A stretch of 64,000 nt of DNA from Rhodococcus sp. W8901 (lineage in GTDB: Bacteria; Actinomycetota; Actinomycetes; Mycobacteriales; Mycobacteriaceae): positions 2,046,001-2,110,000 of the forward strand of contig NZ_CP054690.1 of NCBI RefSeq assembly GCF_013348805.1. The letters run 5' to 3'. The notes beneath the pieces were generated by a model, which searched no databases, was not told the origin of the DNA, and saw nothing but the letters and a program-made list of their open reading frames with translations. Positions 48,393-57,787 of this stretch are shown piece by piece; within the stretch, counting starts at the first letter, position 1, and each line of letters starts with the position of its first letter. The position numbers were made by a program, and so were the translations under genes.

Positions 48393-48521
48393 TCAGTGGT
48401 GTTCGAGCCGGGCGCGCAGCAGCGCCCGTCGTCGACTGGTGCCGTGGTGGCGGTGGTGGTGATGTCGAGGCCCGCGTAGCTGCCGGACGTCGTGGTGGGC
48501 CTGCCGTACGAACTCGAACAT
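48393..48521 (-). CDS. His-rich small protein, 42 residues
   Basis: MFEFVRQAHHDVRQLRGPRH, then HHHRHHGT, a basic stretch SRRRALLRARLEHH and stop. A gggagga SD lies 7 bases before the ATG. Eleven His residues in 42 suggest metal binding. Located between terB and terA in a 370-base gap with hairpins at both ends. Short length makes chance possible, but the SD and composition support a gene. Confidence 0.42.
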   Translation of the reverse strand: MFEFVRQAHHDVRQLRGPRHHHHRHHGTSRRRALLRARLEHH

Positions 48522-48624
48522 GCTCTGTCCTCCCGTCGGTACGGGGAACGCTAGTGGAGGCAGGGGGCGAGCGTCCTCACTCGTGGAGAGTGAGATCGCT
48601 GTCGGCATCGGCCCGGACGAACTA

Positions 48625-48670
48625 CAGGAGCGGCAGCGCACGTGGATTGCCACGTGCGCTGCCGCTCCTG
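48625..48670 (-). terminator. Terminator of the terA transcript
   Basis: A perfect 21-bp stem (48625-48645 with 48650-48670) around the loop attg, 17 bases past the terA stop on the minus strand. Confidence 0.85.
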
Positions 48671-48687
48671 TTCGGCGAAGGGTGGAA

Positions 48688-49371
48688 CTACTTACGGCCT
48701 GCCTGCCACTGCATACCCCACCCGTAGGCGGCGTCCAGGTCGGACTGGCTGCCGTTGATGTAGTTGACCAGACGGTTGACCGTGATGCCGTTGCCGTTGT
48801 TCTCGAGCATCGCGATCGCGCAGATGCGGGCATTGTTGTCGGCCGAGTCGAGGCGGACCTCGACCTGCGGACCCACCGTCGGGAACAGCGTCACGACGCC
48901 GTCGACGGCCGCCCAGTTGGGGGCACCCTGGTAGATCATCGCGAAGATCAGCACCCGCCGGAACATCTCCGGCCGGTCCAGGTTGACGTGCATGTTCTCG
49001 CCGCCGGAGACGGCACCGCTCCGGTCGTCGCCGTCGAGTTGGACGAAAGGTGCGGTGTCGAGCGCACCGAAGCTGTTGCCCAGCGCCTGGATGACGCCCT
49101 TGGATCCGTCAGTCAGCTCGTAGAGGCAGCCCAGGTCGAGGTCGACCCCGCCACCGCCTCCGGTCAGCTTGGCGAAGAAGCCCTTCTTCTGGGGCTCACC
49201 GCCCTGCGACCAGTTGAGGTTCACGCGCATCTTGCCCTGGCGCTCACCGGCCTTCGTGAGGCTGACCGACGGTGCACTCTTGGTCAGGCTGATCTTGCTG
49301 AGGTTCACACCGCCCTGCGGCGTCGCGCCGGCCGGGGGAGTGCTGGGGCGGCGGGTGTAGTCGATGGCCAT
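48688..49371 (-). CDS. terA: TerA-like tellurium resistance protein
   Basis: A 227-residue TerD-superfamily protein. The N-terminal tail GGVNLSKISLTKSAPSVSL is Ser/Thr-rich with two LSK/LTK strands as in TerA/TerD proteins; then DLDLGCLYELTDGSKGVIQAL, DDRSGAVSGGENMHV and FAMIYQGAPNWAAVDGVV. The Asp residues that bind Ca in TerD are partly retained. TerA lies downstream in the same orientation as the DUF475 and TerD genes. Start follows a gaagg SD. Confidence 0.85.
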   Translation of the reverse strand: MAIDYTRRPSTPPAGATPQGGVNLSKISLTKSAPSVSLTKAGERQGKMRVNLNWSQGGEPQKKGFFAKLTGGGGGVDLDLGCLYELTDGSKGVIQALGNSFGALDTAPFVQLDGDDRSGAVSGGENMHVNLDRPEMFRRVLIFAMIYQGAPNWAAVDGVVTLFPTVGPQVEVRLDSADNNARICAIAMLENNGNGITVNRLVNYINGSQSDLDAAYGWGMQWQAGRK

Positions 49372-49397
49372 CTGTGGCTCCTTCGGTTCGGGTCGGG

Positions 49398-50516
49398 TCA
49401 GCCGACTGAGGCGGGAGTGCGCTCGGCGACAGCGTCGCCGTCCTTGCCGGCCTTGCGGTTACGGACGAGGCTGGAGATGAACGCGGCCCCGATGAGGAGG
49501 ATGCCGACGAGGCCCGTGATCAGCTCGTTGACGTGCACGCCGATCGACACGAGCAGGATCACCGCGAGGGCGCCGATGGCCCAGTGCGCGCCGTGCTCGA
49601 GGTAGACGTACTCCGAGAGCGTGCCCTTGCGGACGAGGAACACGGTGATCGAGCGCACGAACATGGCGCCGACGAAACCGAGGCCCAGGGCGATGATGAT
49701 CGGATCCGCGGTGATCGCGAAGGCGCCGATCACACCGTCGAACGAGAACGACGCGTCGAGAACCTCGAGGTAGAGGAACAGGAAGAAGCCGGCCTTACCG
49801 GTGGCCTTCGCCAGGTTGGACGGCCCACGTGACGGTTCGGCCTCCTCGCCCTCCTCCGGCAGGTTGAACAACTCGCCCAGGCCGTTGACGACGATGTAGA
49901 GGATCAGGCCGGCCACACCGGCCACCATGATGGTGCCGCGGTTGTCGTCGTCGGCGAACAGGAACGCGGTCGCCAGTAGCAGGGCGCCGGCGACGACGAC
50001 CTCGAGCTGATCGAGCTTGCCGATCTTGGCCAGCGGGCGCTCGAGCCAGCTGAGCCAGGTGATCTCGCGCGATTCGAAGATGAAGTTCAGGAACAGCATC
50101 AGCAGGAACATGCCACCGAACGCGGCGATCTGCGGATGCGCATCGGTGAGGATCGTCTCGTAGCTCGCGCTGCCGTCCGGGAAGTGCGACGCGCCGTCGG
50201 CCGGCGGATTGAGAGCGAGGCGCATCGCCTCGACCGGGCCCAGGCCGGAGGCGACCCAGACGATCACCAGCGGGAAGACCAGTCGCATGCCGAACACCGC
50301 GATCACGATGCCGACCGTGAGGAAGATCTTCTGCCAGAACTCACTCATCCTCTGCAGGACGGTGGCGTTGATCACGGCGTTGTCGAAGGACAGGGAGATC
50401 TCGAGGATGGACAGGATCGCGACCAGGAAGACGGCCTCGGGGCCGCCGTAGATCCCAGCCACGATGAGAGAGAGCACAGTGACGACTAAGGAGACGCCGA
50501 AAATGCGGAGAACCAT
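49398..50516 (-). CDS. DUF475 integral membrane protein (TerC-like)
   Basis: A 372-residue protein with about nine hydrophobic helices. The TerC-superfamily mark is the acidic membrane motif ILEISLSFDNAVINATVL (about residues 35-52), repeated in the second half as FLYLEVLDASFSFDGVIGA, where E/D-N/D pairs may move metal ions. It is the usual membrane partner in actinobacterial Ter clusters, replacing TerC. Encoded 26 bases upstream of terA in the same orientation. Confidence 0.87.
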   Translation of the reverse strand: MVLRIFGVSLVVTVLSLIVAGIYGGPEAVFLVAILSILEISLSFDNAVINATVLQRMSEFWQKIFLTVGIVIAVFGMRLVFPLVIVWVASGLGPVEAMRLALNPPADGASHFPDGSASYETILTDAHPQIAAFGGMFLLMLFLNFIFESREITWLSWLERPLAKIGKLDQLEVVVAGALLLATAFLFADDDNRGTIMVAGVAGLILYIVVNGLGELFNLPEEGEEAEPSRGPSNLAKATGKAGFFLFLYLEVLDASFSFDGVIGAFAITADPIIIALGLGFVGAMFVRSITVFLVRKGTLSEYVYLEHGAHWAIGALAVILLVSIGVHVNELITGLVGILLIGAAFISSLVRNRKAGKDGDAVAERTPASVG

Positions 50517-50577
50517 TGTGCGGCCGTTCTGTAGGGTCGCCGACCGCGGCGGCCGGCGTCAGAGTTGGGTAACTCGG

Positions 50578-51156
50578 TCAGCCGAGGTTCACGCCGTAGT
50601 CGCGGGCGATGCCGGCCAGGCCGGAGGCGTAGCCCTGCCCGATGGCGCGGAACTTCCACTCGGCACCGCGGCGGTAGACCTCGCCGAAGACCATCGCGGT
50701 CTCGGTGGACGCGTCCTCGGACAGGTCGTAGCGGGCGAGCTCGATTCCGGTGTTGCGATCGACGACGCGGATGTAGGCGTTGCGGACCTGGCCGAAGGAC
50801 TGACCGCGCGCATCGGCCTCGTGGATCGACACCGGGAAGAAGATGTTGGTCACATCGGCCGGCAGGGCGATCAGGTCGACGTTGATGACCTCGTCGTCGC
50901 CGTCGCCGTCACCCGTGAGGTTGTCTCCGGTGTGTTCGACCGAACCGTCGGGTGATCGCAGATTGTTGTAGAAGACGAAATGCCGGTCGGAGAGGACCTT
51001 TCCGGTCGCGCCGGTCAGTAGAGCCGAGGCGTCGAGGTCGTAGGCGACTCCGGTGGTGGCCCGTTCGTCCCAGCCGAGGCCGACAGCGACTGTGGTGAGG
51101 TTGTCGGTCTGCTTCGAGAGGGAGACGTTGCCCCCCTTGGTGAGCGTGACGCTCAT
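50578..51156 (-). CDS. terD: TerD-family protein, paralog 1
   Basis: A 192-residue beta-sandwich starting [16 protein letters not shown]. Ca-binding loops: [10 protein letters not shown] near 40 and [19 protein letters not shown] near 77; the domain ends RDYGVNLG. Full length. It differs from the second paralog at about one residue in four, especially in the loop near 50 ([15 protein letters not shown] against [13 protein letters not shown]). Lies 61 bases upstream of the DUF475 gene. Confidence 0.93.
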   Translation of the reverse strand: MSVTLTKGGNVSLSKQTDNLTTVAVGLGWDERATTGVAYDLDASALLTGATGKVLSDRHFVFYNNLRSPDGSVEHTGDNLTGDGDGDDEVINVDLIALPADVTNIFFPVSIHEADARGQSFGQVRNAYIRVVDRNTGIELARYDLSEDASTETAMVFGEVYRRGAEWKFRAIGQGYASGLAGIARDYGVNLG

Positions 51157-51272
51157 GGTCTGTTTCCTCTGTTGACAGCGGATCTCGGACACGGGAAAGC
51201 GGACGCCCACGGGAATCGGGAACTGTTGTCGTGCAACGTTGCCGGTCCCGTGCAGCGTCGGAGGTTCCTGGC

Positions 51273-51316
51273 GCGTGTGGCCGCGGGATCGTAGTTCGGA
51301 TCGCGCGGCCACACGC
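51273..51316 (-). terminator. Hairpin between the two TerD genes
   Basis: gcgtgtggccgcg (51273-51285) pairs with cgcggccacacgc (51304-51316), placed 32 bases downstream of paralog 2. It probably ends or attenuates the message before paralog 1. Confidence 0.7.
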
Positions 51317-51347
51317 TCAGGTCGATCGGTGGAACGTGCCGGAACGA

Positions 51348-51923
51348 CTAGACGTTGACGCCGTAGTCGCGGGCGATGCCGGCCAGACCGGAGGCGTAGC
51401 CTTGGCCGACCGCGCGGAACTTCCACTCGGCGCCGTGGCGGTACAGCTCGCCGAAGACCATCGCGGTCTCGGTCGAGGCGTCCTCGGACAGGTCGTAGCG
51501 GGCCAGCTCGTTGCCGTTGGCGCGGTCGACGACGCGGATGTAGGCGTTGCGGACCTGGCCGAACGACTGTGCGCGGGTGTCGGCATCGTAGATCGAGACC
51601 GGGAAGAAGATGCTCTCGATGTTCGCCGGAACGGCCGCGAGATCGACGTTGATGACCTCGTCGTCGCCGTCGCCCGCACCCGTGGTGTTGTCGCCGGCGT
51701 GCTCGATCGAGCCGTCGGGCGAGCGCAGGTTGTTGAAGAAGATGAAGTGCTGGTCGGAGATTACCTTCTTGTCGGCGCCCGCGCCGATCGCGCTCGCGTC
51801 GAGATCGAAATCCGTGCCGGTGGTGCTGCGCACGTCCCAGCCGAGACCGACTGCAACCGCCGTGAGGTTCGGCGCCTCTTTCGTGAGGGAGACGTTTCCG
51901 CCCTTGGTCAAGCTGACACCCAT
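51348..51923 (-). CDS. terD: TerD-family protein, paralog 2
   Basis: A 191-residue protein starting [17 protein letters not shown] after a gaaaggac SD. Same Ca-binding pattern as paralog 1 ([27 protein letters not shown]) and the same ending RDYGVNV. First gene of the leftward Ter arm, divergent from the operon starting at 52063. A recent tandem duplication: the last 80 residues are nearly identical to paralog 1. Confidence 0.93.
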   Translation of the reverse strand: MGVSLTKGGNVSLTKEAPNLTAVAVGLGWDVRSTTGTDFDLDASAIGAGADKKVISDQHFIFFNNLRSPDGSIEHAGDNTTGAGDGDDEVINVDLAAVPANIESIFFPVSIYDADTRAQSFGQVRNAYIRVVDRANGNELARYDLSEDASTETAMVFGELYRHGAEWKFRAVGQGYASGLAGIARDYGVNV

Positions 51924-52062
51924 CGAGGAGTCCTTTCGGTGGTGTGGAATCAGGCACTAACCTTCGGCCACGTGCCCGATATGTCGTGTTACAGCGATCG
52001 TGCAGCAACACCATAATCGTTCGACATGACATCGCGTTACGGCGCAGGTCGCCAGGTCGCGA
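51924..52062. promoter_or_regulatory. Divergent Ter control region
   Basis: The 139 bases between the divergent arms are AT-richer, with an atgtcg (51981-51986) and cgacat (52022-52027) inverted repeat 35 bases apart. A shared operator is possible but not proven. Confidence 0.35.
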
Positions 52063-53283
52063 ATGCGGGCAAACCAGTACGATGCAGCGGTGGCCGGTAG
52101 ATGGTCGGGACGGTTCTTCGGAGAGTCCCGCGACGAGGACGAGGCGATGCGTCGTGCCCGCGAAACCATGACCGCCGCGTTCCTCGACCTGGACGGCCGC
52201 CAGCGTATCGCCGAGTCGTCGGTTGCGGCATCGAATCGGCTCTATCCGGACAAAGGGATCCACCAGCAGTGGCAGTCGGTGCGCGACGGTTGTTACGAGG
52301 TCGGCAGTCGGTACGTGGCGACATGTGACGATGCCGACAGCGGACGGGCCACCGTAACCGACCTCGACGCGACCACCCGGGCGCTGATCGACGCGGCCCA
52401 CCTCGTGGACGAGTTCTACGGCTCCCACCGCGCGCATCTCGAGCATGCTGCGTCGTTGCTCGACGCAATTCCACGGATCGCCGTCGAGGCGCAGTCCGCC
52501 GCCGATGCCGCGCGCCGGAGTGCGGTGGGCCCGTACGCGGGCTACTCCTCGGTCCGGGCCGGGGTCGCCGCCATCGACGAGGCCTCGCTCCTGCTGGCCG
52601 GCGCGGGCGCGCAGGACGACATCCGTCGGGTCCGCGACGCGGCCGCGCGCCTCAACGACGCGGTGGCCGAGCTGGGATCCGCGTTGGCGGCCGCACCGGA
52701 CCGGGAGCGCCAGGCGCGGAATGCGCTGTCGTCGGTGACGACCCGGATCGCCGCGGTACGGAACCGGGCCGCGGACCTCGGCCCGGCGTACTCGTCGATC
52801 CTCCGCGAGTTCAACGCCGAGAGTTCGGACGACCTGGTCGGCAACGATCGCGAGAGTGTGCGCCTGATCGAGCAGTCCGAGGTGCTGTTCGCCGAGGCCC
52901 AGGCTGCGCTCGCCGCGGGCGACCCCGACCTCGCGTCGGAGCTGACCGTGAGAGTGCGTGCAACGCTGGCGGATGCGGAGGGCCTCGTCGACGCCGTCAC
53001 CGATCGGCTCCGGCTCCTGCGCGACGTACGCACCGACCCGCGTGCGAAGGTCGATGCCGTACGCTTTCGGCTTCGAGACGCCCAGTTGCTCGCGGTCAAT
53101 TCGGGGCTTGCCGCGGAGTGGGGTTCCGCACTGGACGCTCAGGTGGACCGGATCGAACGCGCCGTCGACCGCCTGACCGGGACACATCCGGACTACTGGG
53201 CCTACATCACCGAACTCGACGCCGTGTCGAGTTTCGTCGCTGGAATTGTGCAACGCATGAGAGGGCAGAGCGCCACACCATGA
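52063..53283 (+). CDS. Helical coiled-coil protein of the Ter operon
   Basis: Not assigned to a named family. A 406-residue, almost wholly helical protein, rich in Ala, Asp, Glu and Arg, with long heptad-like stretches ([33 protein letters not shown]). No signal peptide or membrane segment. N-terminal block [20 protein letters not shown]. No SD precedes the ATG, so it may be leaderless. First gene of a six-gene, 4-base-overlap operon, so it probably scaffolds or regulates the enzymes that follow. It recalls the TelA-like or coiled-coil partners reported in Ter operons, but similarity could not be checked. Confidence 0.6.
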   Translation: MRANQYDAAVAGRWSGRFFGESRDEDEAMRRARETMTAAFLDLDGRQRIAESSVAASNRLYPDKGIHQQWQSVRDGCYEVGSRYVATCDDADSGRATVTDLDATTRALIDAAHLVDEFYGSHRAHLEHAASLLDAIPRIAVEAQSAADAARRSAVGPYAGYSSVRAGVAAIDEASLLLAGAGAQDDIRRVRDAAARLNDAVAELGSALAAAPDRERQARNALSSVTTRIAAVRNRAADLGPAYSSILREFNAESSDDLVGNDRESVRLIEQSEVLFAEAQAALAAGDPDLASELTVRVRATLADAEGLVDAVTDRLRLLRDVRTDPRAKVDAVRFRLRDAQLLAVNSGLAAEWGSALDAQVDRIERAVDRLTGTHPDYWAYITELDAVSSFVAGIVQRMRGQSATP

Positions 53284-54470
53284 CATGGGGGACTACAACC
53301 GAGTCGTGCGCGATGAGGCATTTCCATCAACTCGACGCGGCGGCCGCCGAGACGCTGTTCCTGCATCCGACCGAGGCGTTCGACGACAGCGCGGACCGGG
53401 ATCTGCTGGCCGTCGCGCTCGGTGCGACGCTGTACGTGCCGGCCACGCGTGACGACCTCACCGCGACGATCCTGCGTCGCGGCAGCGAGGGCGTCTGCTC
53501 GATGGTGCTCGATCTCGAGGACGCCGTCGCGGACGACGAGGTCGAAGCGGGCATGGCCAATGCAGTTGCGGCGCTGGACGAGCTCGCCGGGACCGTGGCG
53601 GCGAACATGCTGCTGTTCGTGCGGGTCCGGACGCCGGACGGTATCCGGGCGATCACCGACGCAATCACCACCGGCGTCGTCGCGCTGACCGGGTTCGTCG
53701 TTCCGAAGTTCACCAGTGCTAGCGGCGCGTTCCTCGACGAGATCGCGGACGCGTCCGACCGGCTCGGCAAGCACCTGTACGCGATGCCGGTACTCGAGTC
53801 GCCGGAGTTGGTGCACCGGCAGAGCCGCGACGCCGAGTTGCATGCGGTCGGTGAACTGCTCGCGCGACATCGTGACCGCGTCCTCGCGGTCAGACTCGGC
53901 GCGACCGACATGTGCAGCACGTTCGGGATCCGCCGGGACCGGGACCTCACCATCTACGACGTCCGAGTGGTCGTCGACGTGATCGCCGACGTCGTGAACT
54001 ACCTGGGCCGCGCGGACGGGACGGGCTTCGTCATCACCGGCCCGGTGTGGGAGTACTTCGCCGACCACGAGCGAATGTTCCGGCCGATGCTCCGGGCCAC
54101 CCCGTTCGCCGAACACGACGCGGTGCTCTTCCGCCAGCAGCTCGTCAGTCGCGACCTCGACGGGCTGTTGCGCGAGATCGCCCTGGATCGGGCGAACGGC
54201 ATCCAGGGCAAGACCGTCATCCACCCGTCCCACGTGGCGGCGGTCCATGCGCTGTCCGCGGTCACGCACGAGGAGTACCACGACGCGCTCGACATCCTCG
54301 GCAGCGAGGCGGTCGGTGGTGTACAAGCGTCGGGATACAGGAACAAGATGAACGAGGTTCGCCCACACCGGAACTGGGCCGAGGCGACACTGCGCCGTGC
54401 CCGGGTGTTCGGGGTCACCAACAAGGGCGTGACGTTCGTCGACCTGTTGACCGCGCTGGTGACGCGGTGA
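53280..54470 (+). CDS. HpcH/HpaI/CitE-like C-C lyase of the Ter metabolite pathway
   Basis: A 396-residue TIM-barrel protein. CitE-type metal/CoA site: [17 protein letters not shown] (Asp, Glu), [20 protein letters not shown] with Glu, and [20 protein letters not shown]. These blocks are those of the aldolase/citrate lyase beta family found in actinobacterial Ter clusters; the [11 protein letters not shown] block is distinctive. ATG overlaps the coiled-coil gene stop (ATGA) and its own stop overlaps the PRTase GTG. It may split or join a C-C bond in the pathway to a nucleoside-like metabolite proposed for these clusters. Confidence 0.82.
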   Translation: MTWGTTTESCAMRHFHQLDAAAAETLFLHPTEAFDDSADRDLLAVALGATLYVPATRDDLTATILRRGSEGVCSMVLDLEDAVADDEVEAGMANAVAALDELAGTVAANMLLFVRVRTPDGIRAITDAITTGVVALTGFVVPKFTSASGAFLDEIADASDRLGKHLYAMPVLESPELVHRQSRDAELHAVGELLARHRDRVLAVRLGATDMCSTFGIRRDRDLTIYDVRVVVDVIADVVNYLGRADGTGFVITGPVWEYFADHERMFRPMLRATPFAEHDAVLFRQQLVSRDLDGLLREIALDRANGIQGKTVIHPSHVAAVHALSAVTHEEYHDALDILGSEAVGGVQASGYRNKMNEVRPHRNWAEATLRRARVFGVTNKGVTFVDLLTALVTR

Positions 54471-55774
54471 CGGCTCCGGGGGCGCCGGTCGTCGAGTCGT
54501 GGGCGACGCGTGAGTTCGGGCTCGCGCTCGACCACGTCGATTCGGACGCCGGCTACACCGTCCCGCAACTCGTCGAGCCGGGACTGCGTCGCAATCCGCG
54601 TCGCGCGCACCTGCTGGTGTCGACGGTCCTCGGCAAGCATCTGCCGACCGCGCCCGACGTCGTCATCGCGGCCGGTGACCGGCTCGGTGACCTGGTGCTC
54701 GCGGCGCTGGGGGTCCCCGCCGAACGCGAATCCGAAGTCGATGTCACCGTCCTCGGATTCGCCGAGACGGCGACCGGTCTCGGGCACTGCGTCGCCACCC
54801 GGATGCGAGCCCGCTGCTATCTGCATTCGACCCGGCGCGACGTGCCCGGGGCCCGGACCTTCGCCGGGTTCGAGGAGGGGCACTCCCACGCGACGAGCCA
54901 TCTCCTGCAACCCACGTCGCCGGATCTGCTGGCGGACGACTGTCCGATGATCCTCGTCGACGACGAGATCTCCACCGGTGCAACGGCTGTCGACGCCATT
55001 CGTGCGCTGCACGCGCATCATCCGCGAGGTCGCTACATCGTCGCGTCGCTGGTCGACATGCGGACCGGACGCCACCGTGACCAGACAGAGGCTGCCGCAG
55101 CCGATCTCGGGGTCACCATCGACTTCGTGAGCCTCGCGAGCGGGCGCACCGTCCTCCCCGAGGGGCTGATCGAGCGGGTCGTCGCCCTGCCGGACCCGGT
55201 TCTCAACCCGATCTCCGGTGACCGCGGCACGGTCGAACGCATCGAGTTGCCGTGGCCGGCGGCGGTACCCGACGGTGGACGGCACGGATTTCTGCACTCC
55301 GACGCCGACGACTTCGACGCGGCGATCACGGCGGCGGCGACGGAACTGGCCACCCGCGTCGACCCCGACCACCCGGCCGTCGTCATCGGTCACGAAGAGC
55401 TGATGTACCTGCCGCTGCGACTGGCGGCCGCGCTCGGCGCGAGCGGTCGAGAGGTTCGGTTCCAGACCACCACGCGCTCACCGGCGTACGTGCTCGACGA
55501 GCCCGGGTACCCGCTGCGCCGCGGATACACCTTCGTCGCGCCCGAAGGGGACGACACCGCGGCGCGGTATCTCTACAACGCCCACTGGCCCGACGATCCG
55601 GCGGTGCGTCCGCTGCTGATCGTCGTCGCGGATTCTCCCGCCGACACCGACCGCCTTCACGTCGGAGGAGGGCTCCTCGACGTGCTGACCGCGGCGGGCA
55701 ACGACGTCCTGCTCGCGGTGGTCCCGGCTGCCGACCCTCGGTACCTCGCCCGCATGCGACAGGATCCGGCGTGA
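54467..55774 (+). CDS. Phosphoribosyltransferase with C-terminal TRSP domain
   Basis: A 435-residue protein. Residues 1-230: type I PRTase core with the PRPP loop MILVDDEISTGATAVDAIR (about 160-180) and VASLVDMRTGRH. The remainder, from about 265, is the TRSP-type domain seen only with these PRTases: VIGHEELMYLPLRLAAALG, RFQTTTRSPAYVLDEPGYP and the YTFVAPEGDDTAARYLYN block. GTG start within a GTGA overlap. It would attach a ribose 5-phosphate to a base-like intermediate. Confidence 0.85.
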   Translation: MTAPGAPVVESWATREFGLALDHVDSDAGYTVPQLVEPGLRRNPRRAHLLVSTVLGKHLPTAPDVVIAAGDRLGDLVLAALGVPAERESEVDVTVLGFAETATGLGHCVATRMRARCYLHSTRRDVPGARTFAGFEEGHSHATSHLLQPTSPDLLADDCPMILVDDEISTGATAVDAIRALHAHHPRGRYIVASLVDMRTGRHRDQTEAAAADLGVTIDFVSLASGRTVLPEGLIERVVALPDPVLNPISGDRGTVERIELPWPAAVPDGGRHGFLHSDADDFDAAITAAATELATRVDPDHPAVVIGHEELMYLPLRLAAALGASGREVRFQTTTRSPAYVLDEPGYPLRRGYTFVAPEGDDTAARYLYNAHWPDDPAVRPLLIVVADSPADTDRLHVGGGLLDVLTAAGNDVLLAVVPAADPRYLARMRQDPA

Positions 55775-56880
55775 CCGCGCCGTTGACCGGCCCCGACTTC
55801 GGCTCGTACCCGGCGGCCGACGTCCGCTGGTTGCTCAAGGACCTGTCCGGGGTGGATCTCGAGGCCGATGTCGCCGAACGTGAGCGGCGCATCCAGTCGG
55901 GCCGCGCGCACTACGCCGAATCGCTGCCCATCGAGTACCAGCCGGACGCGCAGTACCGGGAGCTCTTCGACAAGGTCCTCGTCGAGAGTGCCGAGCGCCT
56001 GGCCCGGGCGGTGGGTGTGGTCACCGAACTCATTCTCGAGGAGCGGGGCCACGACATCACGCTCGTCTCCCTCGCACGTGCCGGGACCCCGATCGGGATC
56101 CTGATGCGCCGGTGGGCGATGCGCATGCACGGACTCGACCTGCCGCACTACGCGGTGTCGATCGTCCGGGATCGCGGGATCGACACTGCGGCGCTGGACT
56201 ACCTTGCCGCCCATCATGATCCGGCGTCCGTCGTGTTCGTCGACGGTTGGACCGGCAAGGGTGCGATCACGCGGGAGCTCGACGCGGCGCTGGCGGCCTA
56301 TGCCGCGTCGGGCGGGGCGGTGTTCGATCCCGACCTCGCGGTCCTGGCCGATCCGGGCTCGTGTGCGCGCACCTACGGCACCCGGGACGACTTCCTCATC
56401 GCGTCGGCGTGCCTCAATTCGACAGTCTCCGGACTCGTGTCGCGCACCGTCCTCAACGACGCACTGATCGCGCCCGGCGAGTTCCACGGCGCCAAGTTCT
56501 ACCGCGAACTCGCCGCCGCCGACGTCTCCAACGATCTGCTCGACACGATCGGCGCCTGCTTCCCCGACGTGCAGGCGACCGTCGAGGGAGACGTCGCCGC
56601 CATCCGATCCGGCGACCGCACGCCGACCTGGGCGGGCTGGGCCTCGGTCGAGGAGATCCGCGCGCGGTACGACATCTCGACGATCAACTACGTCAAGCCC
56701 GGCGTGGGGGAGACCACCCGGGTGCTGCTGCGCCGCGTCCCGTGGAAGGTACTGGTCCGGGATCTCGATGCGCCCGAACACGCCCACATCCGTCTGCTCG
56801 CGGATGCCCGGGGCGTCCCGGTCGAGGTCGTGCCCGACCTCGCGTACTCCTGCATGGGCCTGATCAAGGATGTGACATGA
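55771..56880 (+). CDS. StiP domain protein with C-terminal PELOTA RNA-binding domain
   Basis: A 369-residue protein. N-terminal StiP (PF11202) region: FGSYPAADVRWLLKDLSGVD, HYAESLPIEYQPDAQY, LVSLARAGTPIGILMRR and PHYAVSIVRDRGID; the presumed catalytic Cys lies in IASACLNSTVSGLVSRT (about 210). Residues 285-369 are the PELOTA domain: VLLRRVPWKVLVRDLDAPE, ending PDLAYSCMGLIKDVT. GTG start overlaps the PRTase stop. In published analyses of Ter clusters StiP is regarded as a PRTase-fold or cysteine-protease-like component; its activity is not known. Confidence 0.83.
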   Translation: MTAPLTGPDFGSYPAADVRWLLKDLSGVDLEADVAERERRIQSGRAHYAESLPIEYQPDAQYRELFDKVLVESAERLARAVGVVTELILEERGHDITLVSLARAGTPIGILMRRWAMRMHGLDLPHYAVSIVRDRGIDTAALDYLAAHHDPASVVFVDGWTGKGAITRELDAALAAYAASGGAVFDPDLAVLADPGSCARTYGTRDDFLIASACLNSTVSGLVSRTVLNDALIAPGEFHGAKFYRELAAADVSNDLLDTIGACFPDVQATVEGDVAAIRSGDRTPTWAGWASVEEIRARYDISTINYVKPGVGETTRVLLRRVPWKVLVRDLDAPEHAHIRLLADARGVPVEVVPDLAYSCMGLIKDVT

Positions 56881-57749
56881 CCGTTCTCGTCGCCACCGAC
56901 CTCGATCGGACGATGATCTATTCGCGGGCCGCGATGGGCCCGGACCCGACGGCCACCGACTCCGACATGCGCTGCGTCGAGCACTACGACGGCGCACCGC
57001 TGTCGTTCGTCACCGAGACCGGGGCGACGCTCCTGCAGGCCGTGGCGCGGGCTGCGGTGCTGGTCCCGACCACGACCCGCACGATCGAGCAGTTCCGCCG
57101 CATCACCCTGCCCGGCGGCCCGTGGCGGTACGCCATCACCAGCAACGGCGGCAACATCCTCGTCGACGGGATCTCGGATCCGCGGTGGCGGAGCGGCATC
57201 GACGAAGCCACGCAGCGCGCGGGTGCAGAGCTCGACGAGGTCACCGCCGCACTGCGGTCTCGGATCAGCGACGACTGGGTCAGCAACTGCCGCGTCGCCG
57301 ACCAGCTCTTCTGTTATCTCGTGGTCGATCTCGCCGCGTTGCCGGGCGGCTTCCTCGCCGAGTGGGGTGCGTGGTGCGCCGCGCGCGGCTGGAACGTCTC
57401 CCGACAGGGCCGCAAGATCTACACGATGCCGAACGCGGTGTCGAAGAGTGCCGCGGTGGCCGAGGTTCGCCGACGTCTGATCGCCGACGGCTCCATCGCC
57501 GCGGATTCGATGACGCTCGCGGCCGGGGACGGCGCGCTCGATGCCGACATGCTCGCCGCCGCCGACGCCGCGATCCGGCCCCGGCACGGCGAACTCGACG
57601 CGTTGGACTGGCAGCACCCGCACCTGACCGTCACGGCCGGACGCGGAATCGCTGCGGGGGAGGAGATCCTGCGCTGGTTCCTCCGTCACGCCGAGACCGC
57701 TCGACCGGCCGGCCCGAGCGCGTCGACCGCCACCGCCCCGCGCACCTGA
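56877..57749 (+). CDS. HAD-family phosphatase of the Ter operon
   Basis: A 290-residue Cof-type HAD protein. Nucleophile DLDRTMIY at residues 8-15, motif II near ITSNGGNILVDG, Lys in VSKSAAVAEVRRR and the final Asp pair in LAAGDGALDADMLAA. Extra Trp/Cys-rich cap (FLAEWGAWCAARGWNVS). ATG overlaps the StiP stop by 4 bases. Likely removes the 5'-phosphate from a ribosylated product of the PRTase (inference). Confidence 0.85.
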   Translation: MTVLVATDLDRTMIYSRAAMGPDPTATDSDMRCVEHYDGAPLSFVTETGATLLQAVARAAVLVPTTTRTIEQFRRITLPGGPWRYAITSNGGNILVDGISDPRWRSGIDEATQRAGAELDEVTAALRSRISDDWVSNCRVADQLFCYLVVDLAALPGGFLAEWGAWCAARGWNVSRQGRKIYTMPNAVSKSAAVAEVRRRLIADGSIAADSMTLAAGDGALDADMLAAADAAIRPRHGELDALDWQHPHLTVTAGRGIAAGEEILRWFLRHAETARPAGPSASTATAPRT

Positions 57750-57787
57750 CCGAGACCCGTACCGTCCACCAGAAGAGGATGATCGCC

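Noticed and set aside
50578-53286. A 902-residue minus-strand protein covering both TerD genes
   Set aside because: Only its last 192 residues are a TerD protein; the rest is antisense or other-frame read-through without a start or SD.
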